Source: Camelimonas fluminis (GTDB taxonomy: Bacteria > Pseudomonadota > Alphaproteobacteria > Rhizobiales > Beijerinckiaceae). Taken from it: 64,000 nucleotides of DNA. The notes below the pieces were generated by a model, which worked only from the letters and a program-made list of their open reading frames with translations, ran no database searches and was not told the DNA's origin. The stretch spans positions 57,487-121,486 of the forward strand of contig NZ_BNCG01000012.1 of assembly GCF_014656355.1 (NCBI RefSeq), written 5' to 3'. Positions 36,454 to 45,465 of the stretch are shown here, piece after piece. Within the stretch, counting starts at the first letter, position 1. The number at the start of each line of letters is the position of its first letter. The position numbers and the translations under genes are program-made.

Positions 36454-37809
36454 ATGATTTCTGCTGATAGTGCAACAACATCCCCTGTTCGCGTCGCCAG
36501 TCTTGTTACAAGTTTTGGCGTATTGTTCGGTTTCAGCACGGCCAGCATCGCCGGCGTTCTGGAGACGATCACGCGGGATCTCGCCATCGGAAGCCTTGCG
36601 ACCGGCGCCCTGGTGGCTTCGCTGGTGGCCGGGTGTTGCCTGGGCTCGATCGCCGCCGGCTTCCTGTCTGGCAGGATCGGGCGACGCCGGACGCTTCTGG
36701 CGGCCATCGCTGTGGCGGCGCCTGGTTTTTTCATCATGTTCGCGAGCCCCGGGTTCACCTGGCTGGCCCTGGCGCGCCTGCTGGTCGGACTTGGCGTCGG
36801 CCTTTCTTCGATGGTGGCGCCGATGTATGCGGCCGAAGCGACGCGGGCGCGCTATCGCGGCGCCGTCGTCGCCATCTTCCAGCTCGCCATCACTGCCGGG
36901 ATCATGCTTGCCTATGGCGTCGCGCTGGCTTTTGCCGATGCGCGCTGGGCCACCATTCTGGGCAGCGGCGCACTGGTGCTGGGACTTTGCCTGGCGGCGA
37001 CAATGCTGGTTCCGGAAAGCCCACGCTGGCTGTTGTCGAAGGGCGAAACCCAAGCCGCGCAACACGCGGCGCACCGCCTTGGCCTGACAGATGAAATGAC
37101 ATGGAGCGTGGATTATCCCCCCGCGCGGGCGCAAAATGGCGGCTGGGGCGTCCTTGCCGCCGGCAGCACCCTGACCGTGCTGCTGCTTTGCAGCCTGCTG
37201 TTTATCCTGCAAAACCTGAGCGGCATCGACGGGATACTTTACTACGCGCCCTCCATCTTCGGAAAACTCGGGTTCAACGCCGGCGTCGCCGCCCTCGCCG
37301 CGACCTTTGGTCTTGGCATCGCCAATTTCATCGCAACGGTCATCGCCCTGCGGCTGGTTGACGGCGCGGGCCGGCGCCCGCTTCTGGTCTGGGGATCGGC
37401 GGCGATGGTCGCGGGGCTTGGCCTCACGGTGGCCGCGGCGTTGCTTGATCAGCCATGGGTTGGTCTTGCGGGACTGACCCTCTACATCGTTGCATTTGCG
37501 CTGAGCCTTGGCCCCCTTCCCTATGTACTGATGTCGGAACTGTTTCCGGCGGCCATTCGCGAACAGGGCGTGGCTGTCGCGACCACGATCAGCTGGCTGT
37601 TCAATGGCGCAATCGCCCTTGGTTTTCCCGGTCTCGTGGAGGCCGTGGGATTGACGGTAGCCATGAGTCTGTTTCTTGGAGTTTGCGTGGCGTCGTTTGT
37701 CGTCGCCGTGCTTTTTGTCCCCGAAACCAGAGGCGCCACCCTTGAGGAAATCGAGGAGCGCGTGCTGGCCGGAGAGCCTGTCCGTCTGGTTGGCGGAGCG
37801 CCTTCATGA
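36454..37809 (+). CDS. Sugar porter family MFS transporter (second copy)
   Basis: This 451-residue sugar porter is divergent from the aminotransferase operon. Seen are 'GFLSGRIGRRRTLL', 'RLLVGLGVGLSSMVAPMYAAEATRARYRGAVVAIFQLAIT', 'QNLSGIDGILYYAPSIFGKLGF' and the C-terminal 'VPETRGATLEEIEERV'. The central loop is short. It differs clearly from the porter at 33377, so the two are not a recent duplication. ATG 36454 is preferred; upstream in-frame codons run through the palindrome region and would add 29 unlike residues. Confidence 0.9.
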   Translation: MISADSATTSPVRVASLVTSFGVLFGFSTASIAGVLETITRDLAIGSLATGALVASLVAGCCLGSIAAGFLSGRIGRRRTLLAAIAVAAPGFFIMFASPGFTWLALARLLVGLGVGLSSMVAPMYAAEATRARYRGAVVAIFQLAITAGIMLAYGVALAFADARWATILGSGALVLGLCLAATMLVPESPRWLLSKGETQAAQHAAHRLGLTDEMTWSVDYPPARAQNGGWGVLAAGSTLTVLLLCSLLFILQNLSGIDGILYYAPSIFGKLGFNAGVAALAATFGLGIANFIATVIALRLVDGAGRRPLLVWGSAAMVAGLGLTVAAALLDQPWVGLAGLTLYIVAFALSLGPLPYVLMSELFPAAIREQGVAVATTISWLFNGAIALGFPGLVEAVGLTVAMSLFLGVCVASFVVAVLFVPETRGATLEEIEERVLAGEPVRLVGGAPS

Positions 37810-38022
37810 AACTGCCGGTCACGACAGGCTGCGCCGCGCCCTTCGTCGGCAGCCAGGCCGCGCGCAGAAGAATGGGCCAGCAACGTGACCTTTCGATACG
37901 CCTCCCGGCCGCAGCCAATACCCTGAAGAGGGGATACCGATCGCAGAGGAAAACTGGCTCCATCAGCCTGCCTCTTCTGCACCCATCGTCATCGCGGAAG
38001 GCGGATGCATGGGGAGGCGGCG

Positions 38023-38790
38023 ATGTTGGCCAGTCATCTTGACGCCATTCACACCCTTTGGGATGAGCTGTCGGATTTCGACGCCAACCAGTCAAACGCT
38101 GCGTCCGATCATCTGATGGCGGCGCTGTCCGGCCTTGCAAACATCAGCAACATCACCTGGGCTGGAGCTGTCCGCCTGCCGAGCGGCGAGCGGATCCGGA
38201 ATGACGACGTCATGCGACGCTGGCGTGTCGCGGCGACGCGATCAATGCACCCCTATATCCCCCCGCCTCACAGGATTTACGACAAGCCCGAGACGGACGT
38301 CTCGATGGACATACCCTTGCGAGATCTTGGGCGCTTCAGACATTACACCTTCCGCCAGGAATTGCCGGCGGGCTGGTTCTCGAGTCCGTTCTTTCAGCTC
38401 CACTACGGCGCCCATGGCATTCAGGACGCCACGTTTGTCGCCTTCCCGGTCAACCAGGACTGTGAATCGCATTTCGGTTTCTGGTCAGACCAGCCCATGA
38501 ACGGCGAGGACATAGCCCTTGTCGCGTACGCGCTGCGGGGCATCAAATGGTTTCATCGCCGCCTGATGCTGAGTCATGGATTGCTGCTGGCTTCTGCACC
38601 GCTGACGCCGACCGAGCAGAAAGTCCTGCAACTCCTGCTCACCGCGGCCACGGAAAAATGGATCGCGCACCAGTGCGGCATGGCGGTGTCCACCACGCAT
38701 CAGCACATCAGCGCCATCTACCGGAAGTTTGGGGTGCGAAGCCGGGCCGGATTGATGAGCCTGTGGCTCAACCGGCGGAATGGCGATTGA
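38023..38790 (+). CDS. LuxR-type transcriptional regulator
   Basis: This 255-residue protein ends in a LuxR/GerE HTH ('LTPTEQKVLQLLLTAATEKWIAHQCGMAVSTTHQHISAIYRKFGVRSRAGLMSLWL'). The N-terminal 180 residues do not match the autoinducer-binding domain; the usual WxxYxxx-D pattern is absent. It therefore probably senses something else. GGGGAGG (38011-38017) sits 5 bases before ATG 38023, which is preferred over ATG 38005. It follows the second sugar porter by 213 bp on the same strand and may control it. Confidence 0.82.
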   Translation: MLASHLDAIHTLWDELSDFDANQSNAASDHLMAALSGLANISNITWAGAVRLPSGERIRNDDVMRRWRVAATRSMHPYIPPPHRIYDKPETDVSMDIPLRDLGRFRHYTFRQELPAGWFSSPFFQLHYGAHGIQDATFVAFPVNQDCESHFGFWSDQPMNGEDIALVAYALRGIKWFHRRLMLSHGLLLASAPLTPTEQKVLQLLLTAATEKWIAHQCGMAVSTTHQHISAIYRKFGVRSRAGLMSLWLNRRNGD

Positions 38791-39016
38791 GCGCCGCCGA
38801 TGTCGCAGCCTGGGGACAGATCGCTGGACATTGAACCCCAGCATTGACCTGCGGGCCCGGCCGCTGTTGCTGTATTGGCGGGTTTTCAGAACGATCGGGG
38901 CGGCATCCTCCAGATCGTCGTGAGCAAGGTCGACCTGGCGCGCCCCGCTGCGCATGGATCGCGTGTCCCCGCTCACCCTGAAAGGCGCGTCAGGCAAACT
39001 CCCAGGGGTTATCCAG

Positions 39017-39439
39017 ATGCCGACTGAAAGCGCGGCGGGCTTTGTCTCTCATCGCCCGGGCCCCGACGCGGCGCGGCGCAATGCGCCGGCGTCCCCCGGC
39101 AACATCGGCGCCATGCTGCTCCTCGCGGTCATCCGGGGCTTTTCGATTCCGATGACCAAGTTCGGCCTGATGACCGCGCCTCCGCTGACGATGACGGCGC
39201 CAAGGTTCGCGATTGCCGCGCCGGTGCTTTTTCTGTTGATCGCGCGTCAGCCCCGACTGCCAGGCCGGGCTTTCGACAAGCCCCCTGCGCGTCTGGGGCC
39301 GCTGAACTCCGGCCTGTCGACGCATTTTTCTGGCGACCCGCCACGCCGGGCTGAGCTGGCGCGGCAGGTTTCGCGCCAGTTTACAAGGTTCCCGACAACC
39401 GGGCGTGAAAGGCGGAGCTGCGGCTATCCAGGCCGCTGA
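39017..39439 (+). pseudogene. Remnant of an EamA/DMT-type transporter
   Basis: Residues after about 30 of this frame ('MLLLAVIRGFSIPMTKFGLMTAPPLTMTAPRFAIAAPVLFLLIA') look like the first two helices of a drug/metabolite transporter, a family of about 290 residues. After 'RQPRLP' the similarity stops and the frame continues as low-complexity GC-rich sequence into the antisense end of the SulP gene. It appears to be the 5' stub of a decayed gene and overlaps the SulP 3' end by 59 bases. Confidence 0.5.
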
Positions 39440-40886
39440 ACGTCACATCCACCCCATGGCCGCGATAGCGGCTGGCGATGGCGTCCAGCGTGGCGACGGT
39501 AGAGGCGTCCCATATCTGGGCGCGGCTGAAATCGATGGTCACATCAGCGGGGTCAGCCGCGTAAGCAAAGCGTTCGAACAAATCGTTGCTGCTGCCGAAA
39601 AACAGCGGCCCATCGACGGTGTAGAGAACGGCCGAACCATCCGGCGACAGGCTGCGCTCGACGCTGACCACATGGGCGACCCGGCGGGCGAACAGGGCGA
39701 AGGCCAGCAGCACGCCGGCGGCGATGCCGAGCGCCAGATTACTGGTGGCGACGGTCACGCCAAGGGTCACCAGCATCACCGCGGTTTCAGAACGGGGCAT
39801 GCGCCGCAACGTCGCCGGGCTGACGCTGCGCCAGTCGATGGTGGTGACGGCGACGATCATCATCACGGCCGCCAGCGCCACCATGGGGATCCGCGCCATC
39901 ACGCCGCTTAGCGCCGTGACCAGCAACAACAGGGTCAGCCCCGCCGCCACGGTGGAAATCCGCGTGCGCCCGCCGCCGATCTTCACGTTGACGACGGTCT
40001 GGCCGATCATGGCGCAGCCGGCGACGCCGCCCCAGAAGCCGGCGCAGATATTGGCGACGCCAAGCGCCCAGGACTCCCGGCCCTTGTGCGAACGGGTGTC
40101 GGTGATCTCGTCCACCAGCTTGGCGGTGAGCAGGGTTTCGAGCAGGCCGACGAAAGCCACCGACAGGGCGCTGGGCCAGACGATGGCCAGGGTTTTCCAT
40201 TCCAGAGGCGCCAGAAATGGCGTCAGGCCCGGCAGACCGGGGCTCATGTCGCCCTCGCCGCCCACGTTCGGCACGACGACGCCGCCAAACACCACGATGG
40301 CGGTGACGACGACAATGGCGACCAGCGGCGCCGGGATCAGGGTGGTGACGCGCGGCGTCAGCAGCACCAGCGCCACGGTGAGCGCGAACAGCGGATACAC
40401 CGCCCACGGCGCGTCGAGAACGTGCGGAACCTGGGCGGCGAAGATCAGCACGCCCAGAGCGTTGACAAAGCCGAGCATCACCGAGCGCGGGATGAACCGC
40501 GCCAGCCGCGCCATGCCGGTGAGGCCAAACACGATCTGGATGCCCCCCGCCAGCAGGATGGTGGGCAGGATGTAGGCGACGCCATGCACCTTGACCATCG
40601 GCCCGACCACCAGGGCGATGGAGCCGGCGGCGGCAGTTACCATGGCTGGCCGGCCGCCAAGGGCGGACATGACCAGACAGAGCACGATGGACGACATCAG
40701 CGCCGTTTTCGGATCGACGCCGGTGATGAAGGAGAACGAAATGACTTCAGGTACGAGCGCCAGCGCCGTCACCACGCCTGCGAGGGTTTCCCGGGTCAGC
40801 AGGGACGGCGCGCGCAACACCGCAACGACGGAGGGAGAGTCCTCATGCCCCTGCTGGGCGGGAGGCGCGACGGAGGGCGCGGTCAT
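39381..40886 (-). CDS. SulP-family anion transporter with STAS domain
   Basis: This inner-membrane transporter has about 501 residues. The transmembrane part shows 'LAGVVTALALVPEVISFSFITGVDPKTALMSSI', 'GRPAMVTAAAGSIALVV' and 'FVGLLETLLTAKLVDEIT', and the C-terminal 90 residues form a STAS domain ('VDGPLFFGSSNDLFERF'). The bacterial family moves sulfate, bicarbonate or related anions. It is next to the formylglycine-generating enzyme and the sulfatase on the same strand, so sulfate is the likely ion, perhaps sulfate set free by the sulfatase. ATG 40886 has GGAAGAG at good spacing; ATG 40895 is an alternative. Confidence 0.9.
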   Translation of the reverse strand: MTAPSVAPPAQQGHEDSPSVVAVLRAPSLLTRETLAGVVTALALVPEVISFSFITGVDPKTALMSSIVLCLVMSALGGRPAMVTAAAGSIALVVGPMVKVHGVAYILPTILLAGGIQIVFGLTGMARLARFIPRSVMLGFVNALGVLIFAAQVPHVLDAPWAVYPLFALTVALVLLTPRVTTLIPAPLVAIVVVTAIVVFGGVVVPNVGGEGDMSPGLPGLTPFLAPLEWKTLAIVWPSALSVAFVGLLETLLTAKLVDEITDTRSHKGRESWALGVANICAGFWGGVAGCAMIGQTVVNVKIGGGRTRISTVAAGLTLLLLVTALSGVMARIPMVALAAVMMIVAVTTIDWRSVSPATLRRMPRSETAVMLVTLGVTVATSNLALGIAAGVLLAFALFARRVAHVVSVERSLSPDGSAVLYTVDGPLFFGSSNDLFERFAYAADPADVTIDFSRAQIWDASTVATLDAIASRYRGHGVDVTFSGLDSRSSAFHARLSGTL

Positions 40887-41020
40887 GTCGGTCATCTCTT
40901 CCAAATTCCCAGGCAGACTCCATTCAACCTGAAACGGAGTTTGCCGGTCGTCGTCATTCGACGGGTTTCCTGAGGCGAGACAGCGTCCGCCCTGTTGGAA
41001 AACGCTTCAGATCTGGCGTG

Positions 41021-42064
41021 TCAGGATGGCGGCCGGATGATGCAGCGAAAGCCGATATGGGTCGTCGCGCTGTCCACAGCCTCACCCTGCCTGGCCGACG
41101 GGCGATAGCGCAGGCAGAAGTTCGGAGCGCACAGGTGCGACCCGCCCTTCACCACGCGCTGCTCGATCTGGCTGGTCTGGACCGGCGCGCGGCAGCAGGC
41201 TGTCTCGCCAGCATCCGGGGTCGGTCCATAAAGGCTGGAGGTCCATTCCCAGACGTTGCCGGTCACGTCAAGCAGCCCATAGCCGTTGGGTGGAAACGCT
41301 CCCACCGGCGAGGTGCCTTCAAAGCCATCTTCCGCAAGGTTTTCCCATGGGAAACGCCCCTGCCAGGTATTGGCCATGATGCGACCGCCTGGCGCGGGGT
41401 CATCGCCCCAGGCGTAAACGGCGCCGTCAAGGCCGCCGCGCGCGGCGAACTCCCATTCAGCCTCCGTCGGCAGCGCCTTGCCCGCCCAGGCGGCGTAGGC
41501 CAGGGCGTCTTCATAGGCAACATGCACAACCGGATGGTCTGCCAGGCCGTCCACCGATGAACCCGGCCCCTGCGGCGCGCGCCAGCAAGCGCCGGGCGCA
41601 TAGGACCACCAGGCCAGATTGTTGCGCAGGCTGACGGGCCGCGCGGGCTTGCGGAACACCAGCGAACCGGGAGCCAGCAACGCCGGATCAGCGTCCGGAT
41701 ACATGGCCGGATCGGGCTGGCGCTCCGCCACGGTCATATAGCCGGTCGCCGCGACGAAGCGCGTGTAGTCCGCGTTGGTCACGGGTCCGGCGTCCATCCA
41801 GAAGCCGTCGACGACGGCCGGCTTCGCCGGCCGCTCCTCACGGTAGAAACGGTCGGAGCCCATCAGGAAAGCCCCGCCCGGTATCCAGACCATGCCCGCG
41901 GGCGCCGGCGCGGCCAAAGCTGTACAGGCCCCCTGGGCGCCGCCGGCCTCCGGCGGGCAGCCAGTCCCGGGCTGCGGGCTGGAGGCGCGCCGGGCGGACG
42001 CCCCGCAACAACCTGCGTCGGAAATTGGGCTTCCATCGGCTTGCTGTCCGGTCATCGTGCGCAT
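41021..42064 (-). CDS. Formylglycine-generating enzyme (sulfatase-modifying factor family)
   Basis: This 347-residue enzyme converts the active-site Cys of type I sulfatases into formylglycine. 'MVWIPGGAFLMGSD' opens the FGE-sulfatase domain and 'LPTEAEWEFAARGG' and 'DVTGNVWEWTSS' continue it. The copper-binding catalytic pair Cys312 and Cys317 is intact in 'GGSHLCAPNFCLRYRP'. The first 50 residues are Cys-rich (Cys19-Cys20, Cys36, Cys47) with no signal peptide, so it acts in the cytoplasm. It sits 33 bp downstream of the sulfatase, its obvious client. FGE needs Cu(I), which is relevant to the NosL-like domain in this locus. Confidence 0.93.
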   Translation of the reverse strand: MRTMTGQQADGSPISDAGCCGASARRASSPQPGTGCPPEAGGAQGACTALAAPAPAGMVWIPGGAFLMGSDRFYREERPAKPAVVDGFWMDAGPVTNADYTRFVAATGYMTVAERQPDPAMYPDADPALLAPGSLVFRKPARPVSLRNNLAWWSYAPGACWRAPQGPGSSVDGLADHPVVHVAYEDALAYAAWAGKALPTEAEWEFAARGGLDGAVYAWGDDPAPGGRIMANTWQGRFPWENLAEDGFEGTSPVGAFPPNGYGLLDVTGNVWEWTSSLYGPTPDAGETACCRAPVQTSQIEQRVVKGGSHLCAPNFCLRYRPSARQGEAVDSATTHIGFRCIIRPPS

Positions 42065-42097
42065 GGCGCGCCTCCTTGCTCTGCCTGGTTCGCCGGC

Positions 42098-43480
42098 TTA
42101 CTCAGCCGCGGCCTGGCGCCTGTACTGGACGGGGACGAAGTCGAGGGCTGCTCCTGGAGGGATGAGCTCCTCCTTCTTCACGCTATCCTCGAAATCGCGG
42201 ACGATGCGGTGGGCGTGCTGCATCACCCACCAGCGCACGTAACGCTGGTTGACAGGCTCGCGCTCCTTGGGATCTTCCATGAGGTGGGTGATGCGGGCGA
42301 AACCGAGGTCCAGCTCGGGATCGTGGAAGTGCTGCTGGCGCTTGAAGTTGATCTTGAAGTCCTTCCACTTCACCGCATGCAGTTCGTCCTTGAGCCAGAC
42401 AATGCAGGATTCGCGGTTGGATGTTTCCTGCTCGCCGAGGAAGAACGGGGTCTGGTCAACGCCGTCGATCAGACGGTCCTTCGGCGGCTCGCAGCCCGCG
42501 AACTTCAGAACGGTGGTGAACATGTCGGTGACATGCACCATTTCGTTGCTTTCGACGCCCGCCGGGACGTGGTCCGGCCAGCGGATCAGCAGCGGCGTGC
42601 GAATGCCGCCTTCGGCGGAGCTGAAGTAGGAGCCGTCGAAGAAACCGCCGGTGCCGCGCCCCGCCAGATGGTCCTCGGCGCCGTTGTCGCCGCACATGAC
42701 CACAATCGTATTGTCGCGCACGCCCAGCTCATCGAGCTTGTCGAGCAGCACGCCGAAGTCGTGGTCGAGCATCAGCAGGCAGTCGCCCCAGTCGCCGTTG
42801 CTGCTCTTGCCGACGAATTCGTCGCGCGGGCTCATGGGGAAGTGCATCAGTGAATGGTTGAAGTAGACATAGAACGGCTTGTCTTCTTCAACGGCCTTTT
42901 CCATGAACTTCATGGCGCGCTTCTGGTATTCCAGATCGCAATTCTTCTTGGTGTCCATGGTGAGCTGCTCGTCGAGCAGCGGCCAGGCTCCCTCGCCCTT
43001 TCGGCCCTCGTGCATGTGCGAATAGCCGTCGCGCTCGGGGTTGTAGTGCGGGTCTTCCAGCCACATGCATTCGTCATAGGTGCGCAGCGGGCCATACCAC
43101 TCGTCGAAACCGTGGTCCGTCGGGAAGCGGCCGTCCTCGGCGCCAATGTGCCACTTGCCGTAGATGGCTGAGGCGTAGCCGGCCTCAGCCAGAATTTCCG
43201 CCACGGTGCGCTCCCAGGTGACGATGCCGCCGCCATTGCCGCCAAGGGCAATGGTGTGATTGCCGGAGCGGATCGGGAAGCGGCCGGTCATCAGGGCCGA
43301 GCGGGTCGGGGTGCACTGCGGCTCCACGACGTAATGCGTGAGCTTGACGCCTTCGGTGGCGAACTGGTCCATCCGCTTCGTATCGGCGCCGCGAAGCCGG
43401 CCGCCGCCATAGCAGCCAAGCTCGCCCATGCCCAGATTGTCGACATGGAAGAACAGGATATTTGGCTTCCTGGAGGTCAT
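42098..43480 (-). CDS. Cys-type sulfatase (arylsulfatase family)
   Basis: This 460-residue sulfate-ester hydrolase has its active-site Cys56 in 'CTPTRSALMTGR', the C-x-P-S/T-R motif that FGE modifies to formylglycine. Metal ligands are in 'FFHVDNLGMGELGCYGG' and 'VVMCGDNGAEDH'. 'YGKWHIG' and 'HSLMHFPMSP' provide the sulfate-binding Lys and His. No signal peptide precedes 'MTSRKPNILFF', so hydrolysis is cytoplasmic and the sulfate ester must be imported, as with Pseudomonas AtsA. GAGGAGAA lies just before ATG 43480. The gene is between its modifying enzyme and a matching ABC importer. Confidence 0.93.
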   Translation of the reverse strand: MTSRKPNILFFHVDNLGMGELGCYGGGRLRGADTKRMDQFATEGVKLTHYVVEPQCTPTRSALMTGRFPIRSGNHTIALGGNGGGIVTWERTVAEILAEAGYASAIYGKWHIGAEDGRFPTDHGFDEWYGPLRTYDECMWLEDPHYNPERDGYSHMHEGRKGEGAWPLLDEQLTMDTKKNCDLEYQKRAMKFMEKAVEEDKPFYVYFNHSLMHFPMSPRDEFVGKSSNGDWGDCLLMLDHDFGVLLDKLDELGVRDNTIVVMCGDNGAEDHLAGRGTGGFFDGSYFSSAEGGIRTPLLIRWPDHVPAGVESNEMVHVTDMFTTVLKFAGCEPPKDRLIDGVDQTPFFLGEQETSNRESCIVWLKDELHAVKWKDFKINFKRQQHFHDPELDLGFARITHLMEDPKEREPVNQRYVRWWVMQHAHRIVRDFEDSVKKEELIPPGAALDFVPVQYRRQAAAE

Positions 43481-43596
43481 CTTGTTGTTCTCCTCGCGTA
43501 AAATTGGCGAATTTGGCCGTGAAGACGCTTCAGCCAGGGACAGGTTGGTTACATCTTCACGCATTGAACCGGCGCATTGCTTTCGCCTGATGCGAA

Positions 43597-43614
43597 CCTG
43601 TTTTCAGCAACAGG
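43597..43614. terminator. Small hairpin after the ABC ATPase gene
   Basis: CCTGTT (43597-43602) pairs with AACAGG (43609-43614) around a 6-base loop, 14 bases beyond the stop of the minus-strand ATPase gene and before the sulfatase. It is short and has no U tract, so it is a weak candidate. Confidence 0.3.
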
Positions 43615-43627
43615 GCCGCCCGCCAGC

Positions 43628-44488
43628 TCAGATCAGCTTGCCGACCCCTTCCGGGCCGACGTCGATTCCGAACCCGGAGACGCCGCCGCTCTGCAACTCC
43701 GACCCCATGGCCGAGAGGGATTCCTCGCGGATCAGGGTCTTGAGGCGGTTGACGAGGTCGACGAACGCCGGGGTCTGGGTCATGGCCGCCGTGCGCGGGC
43801 GCGGCAGCGGCACGGTGATCTCGGCCTTGATGCGGCCGGGACGGGAGGTCATGACGTAGATGCGGTCGGACAAAAACACCGATTCATCAATGTCATGGGT
43901 GATGAACAGCACGGAGATGCGAAAGCGCTGCCACATGTTGGTCAGGATTTCCTGCATCACCGTGCGGGTCTGGGTGTCGAGCGCGCCGAAGGGCTCGTCC
44001 ATCAGCAGCACCTGGGGGCTGGTGGCCAGCGCCCGGACGATGCCGATGCGCTGCTTCATGCCGCCGGAGAGCTGGTCCGGATAATGGTTCTCGAAGGCGA
44101 GCAGGCCGGCGAGACCAAGCAGGGTTCGGGCGGAGCTTTCGCGCTGGCTCTTCGCCACCCCGGCCATGCGCAGCCCAAACTCGACGTTCTTGCGCACGCT
44201 CAGCCAGGGAAACAGCGAGTATTGCTGGAACACCACGCCACGGTCAGAGCCGGGGCCGGTGACCGGAACGCCGTCCACCGTCAGGGCGCCGGACGTCGGC
44301 CGGACAAAGCCGGCGGCGATATTGAGCAGCGAGGACTTGCCGCAGCCCGAGGGGCCGATGAGCGAGACGAACTCGCCGGGCTGGACGGTGAGGTCGACGT
44401 TCCTGACCGCCTGGACTTTTGCGCTGCCGGAGCCGAAGACCACGCCGATATCGCGCGCCTCGATGAGGCCTCTGTTCAGTTCGCTCAT
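43628..44488 (-). CDS. ABC transporter ATPase, sulfonate/sulfate-ester/nitrate type
   Basis: This 286-residue ATPase is of the SsuB/TauB/NrtD class. Walker A is 'GPSGCGKSSLLNIAAGF', the Q-loop block is 'GVVFQQYSLFPWLSVRKNV', the signature is 'QLSGGMKQRIGIVRALA', Walker B is 'VLLMDEPFGALD' and the switch His is in 'FITHDIDESVFLSDRI'. The C-terminal 'YVMTSRPGRI' is also typical. Its start overlaps the permease stop by 4 bases. By its position next to the sulfatase it most likely powers uptake of sulfate esters, as in the atsRBC system of Pseudomonas. Confidence 0.92.
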   Translation of the reverse strand: MSELNRGLIEARDIGVVFGSGSAKVQAVRNVDLTVQPGEFVSLIGPSGCGKSSLLNIAAGFVRPTSGALTVDGVPVTGPGSDRGVVFQQYSLFPWLSVRKNVEFGLRMAGVAKSQRESSARTLLGLAGLLAFENHYPDQLSGGMKQRIGIVRALATSPQVLLMDEPFGALDTQTRTVMQEILTNMWQRFRISVLFITHDIDESVFLSDRIYVMTSRPGRIKAEITVPLPRPRTAAMTQTPAFVDLVNRLKTLIREESLSAMGSELQSGGVSGFGIDVGPEGVGKLI

Positions 44489-45417
44489 TTCCTGCCTCCC
44501 GGTGCAAAGGCCAGCCAGGGCATGACGATCACGCCGGCGAGGCGGATGGCGCCGCTGCAGATGAGGCCGAGCACGCCGATGGTGATCATGCCGAGAACGA
44601 TGGCTGGGTAGTTGACGAGGGAGTACGCCTCCCATGTGTAGTAGCCGACGCCGTACTGGCCGGAGATCATCTCGGCGGCGATCAGCGACACCCACGCCAC
44701 GCCCATGCCCACGGTCAGGCCGGTGAAGATTTGCGGCAGCGACGCGGGCAGGATCACATGCCAGAACAGCCGGGGTTCGCTGGCGCCGAGGCATTTGCCG
44801 GCGCGAAGCAGCACGCCGTCCATGCTGTGCACGCCATGCACGGTGTTCAGCAGGATCGGGAAAAACGCTCCGATGAAGGTGATGAACACAATGCTGGCCT
44901 CGCTGGTCGGCCACAGCATGATCGCCATCGGCACCCAGGCGATGGCCGGGATCGGCCGCAGGATTTCCACCGCCGGCATGAACATCTCCCGGACCCGGCG
45001 GTACTGACCGATCAGCAACCCGAGCGGCGCGCCGATCAGGATGGCGATGAGGAAGCCGGAGAGAATGCGGCGCAGGCTGTAGGCGACGTTGACGTAGAAG
45101 TCGCCGCTGGCCAGGACCTTGACCGCTTCTTCATAGACGGCCCAGGGCGTCGGAATGTTTTTGAAGCGGATGTAGAACTCCAGCTGGTAGCGGGTGCCCA
45201 CATACCAGAACAGAAACAGGCTCCCGACCGAGATGACGCCGAGCAACATGGTCAGCGCCTTGCGCTGCGCCAGGTCGGCGATGGATTGCAGCAGCGCCGA
45301 TGGCGGGCGCACGGTGGGCTGCGGCGCGGCGGGCGCAGCCTCGGGCTGGCTCCGGGGCGCCTTTTCCGGCGGCGTCGGCGGGGCCTTGTCGATCAGATAG
45401 ATGGGCGCTGGCTGCAT
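44485..45417 (-). CDS. ABC transporter permease, sulfonate/sulfate-ester/nitrate type
   Basis: This 310-residue inner-membrane permease is of the SsuC/TauC class. The first 50 residues are a Pro/Ala-rich cytoplasmic tail. Six helices follow, with 'SLRRILSGFLIAILIGAPLGLLIG', 'PAVEILRPIPAIAWVPMAIMLW' and the coupling loop 'GAFFPILLNTVHGVHSMDGVLLRAGKCLGA'. The EAA-type loop is well formed. It lies 48 bases after the binding-protein gene and overlaps the ATPase gene by 4, forming a binding protein-permease-ATPase operon. Confidence 0.92.
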   Translation of the reverse strand: MQPAPIYLIDKAPPTPPEKAPRSQPEAAPAAPQPTVRPPSALLQSIADLAQRKALTMLLGVISVGSLFLFWYVGTRYQLEFYIRFKNIPTPWAVYEEAVKVLASGDFYVNVAYSLRRILSGFLIAILIGAPLGLLIGQYRRVREMFMPAVEILRPIPAIAWVPMAIMLWPTSEASIVFITFIGAFFPILLNTVHGVHSMDGVLLRAGKCLGASEPRLFWHVILPASLPQIFTGLTVGMGVAWVSLIAAEMISGQYGVGYYTWEAYSLVNYPAIVLGMITIGVLGLICSGAIRLAGVIVMPWLAFAPGGRK

Positions 45418-45465
45418 GGCGGTCGCTCGAAACGGAGAAATGGCGGGCGGGGACGGCGGCAGGCC

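Noticed and set aside
38023..38790. LuxR-type regulator as an AHL-responsive quorum-sensing receptor
   Set aside because: Only the C-terminal HTH matches. The conserved Trp/Tyr/Asp residues of the autoinducer pocket are not seen in the N-terminal part, and no AHL synthase gene is nearby.
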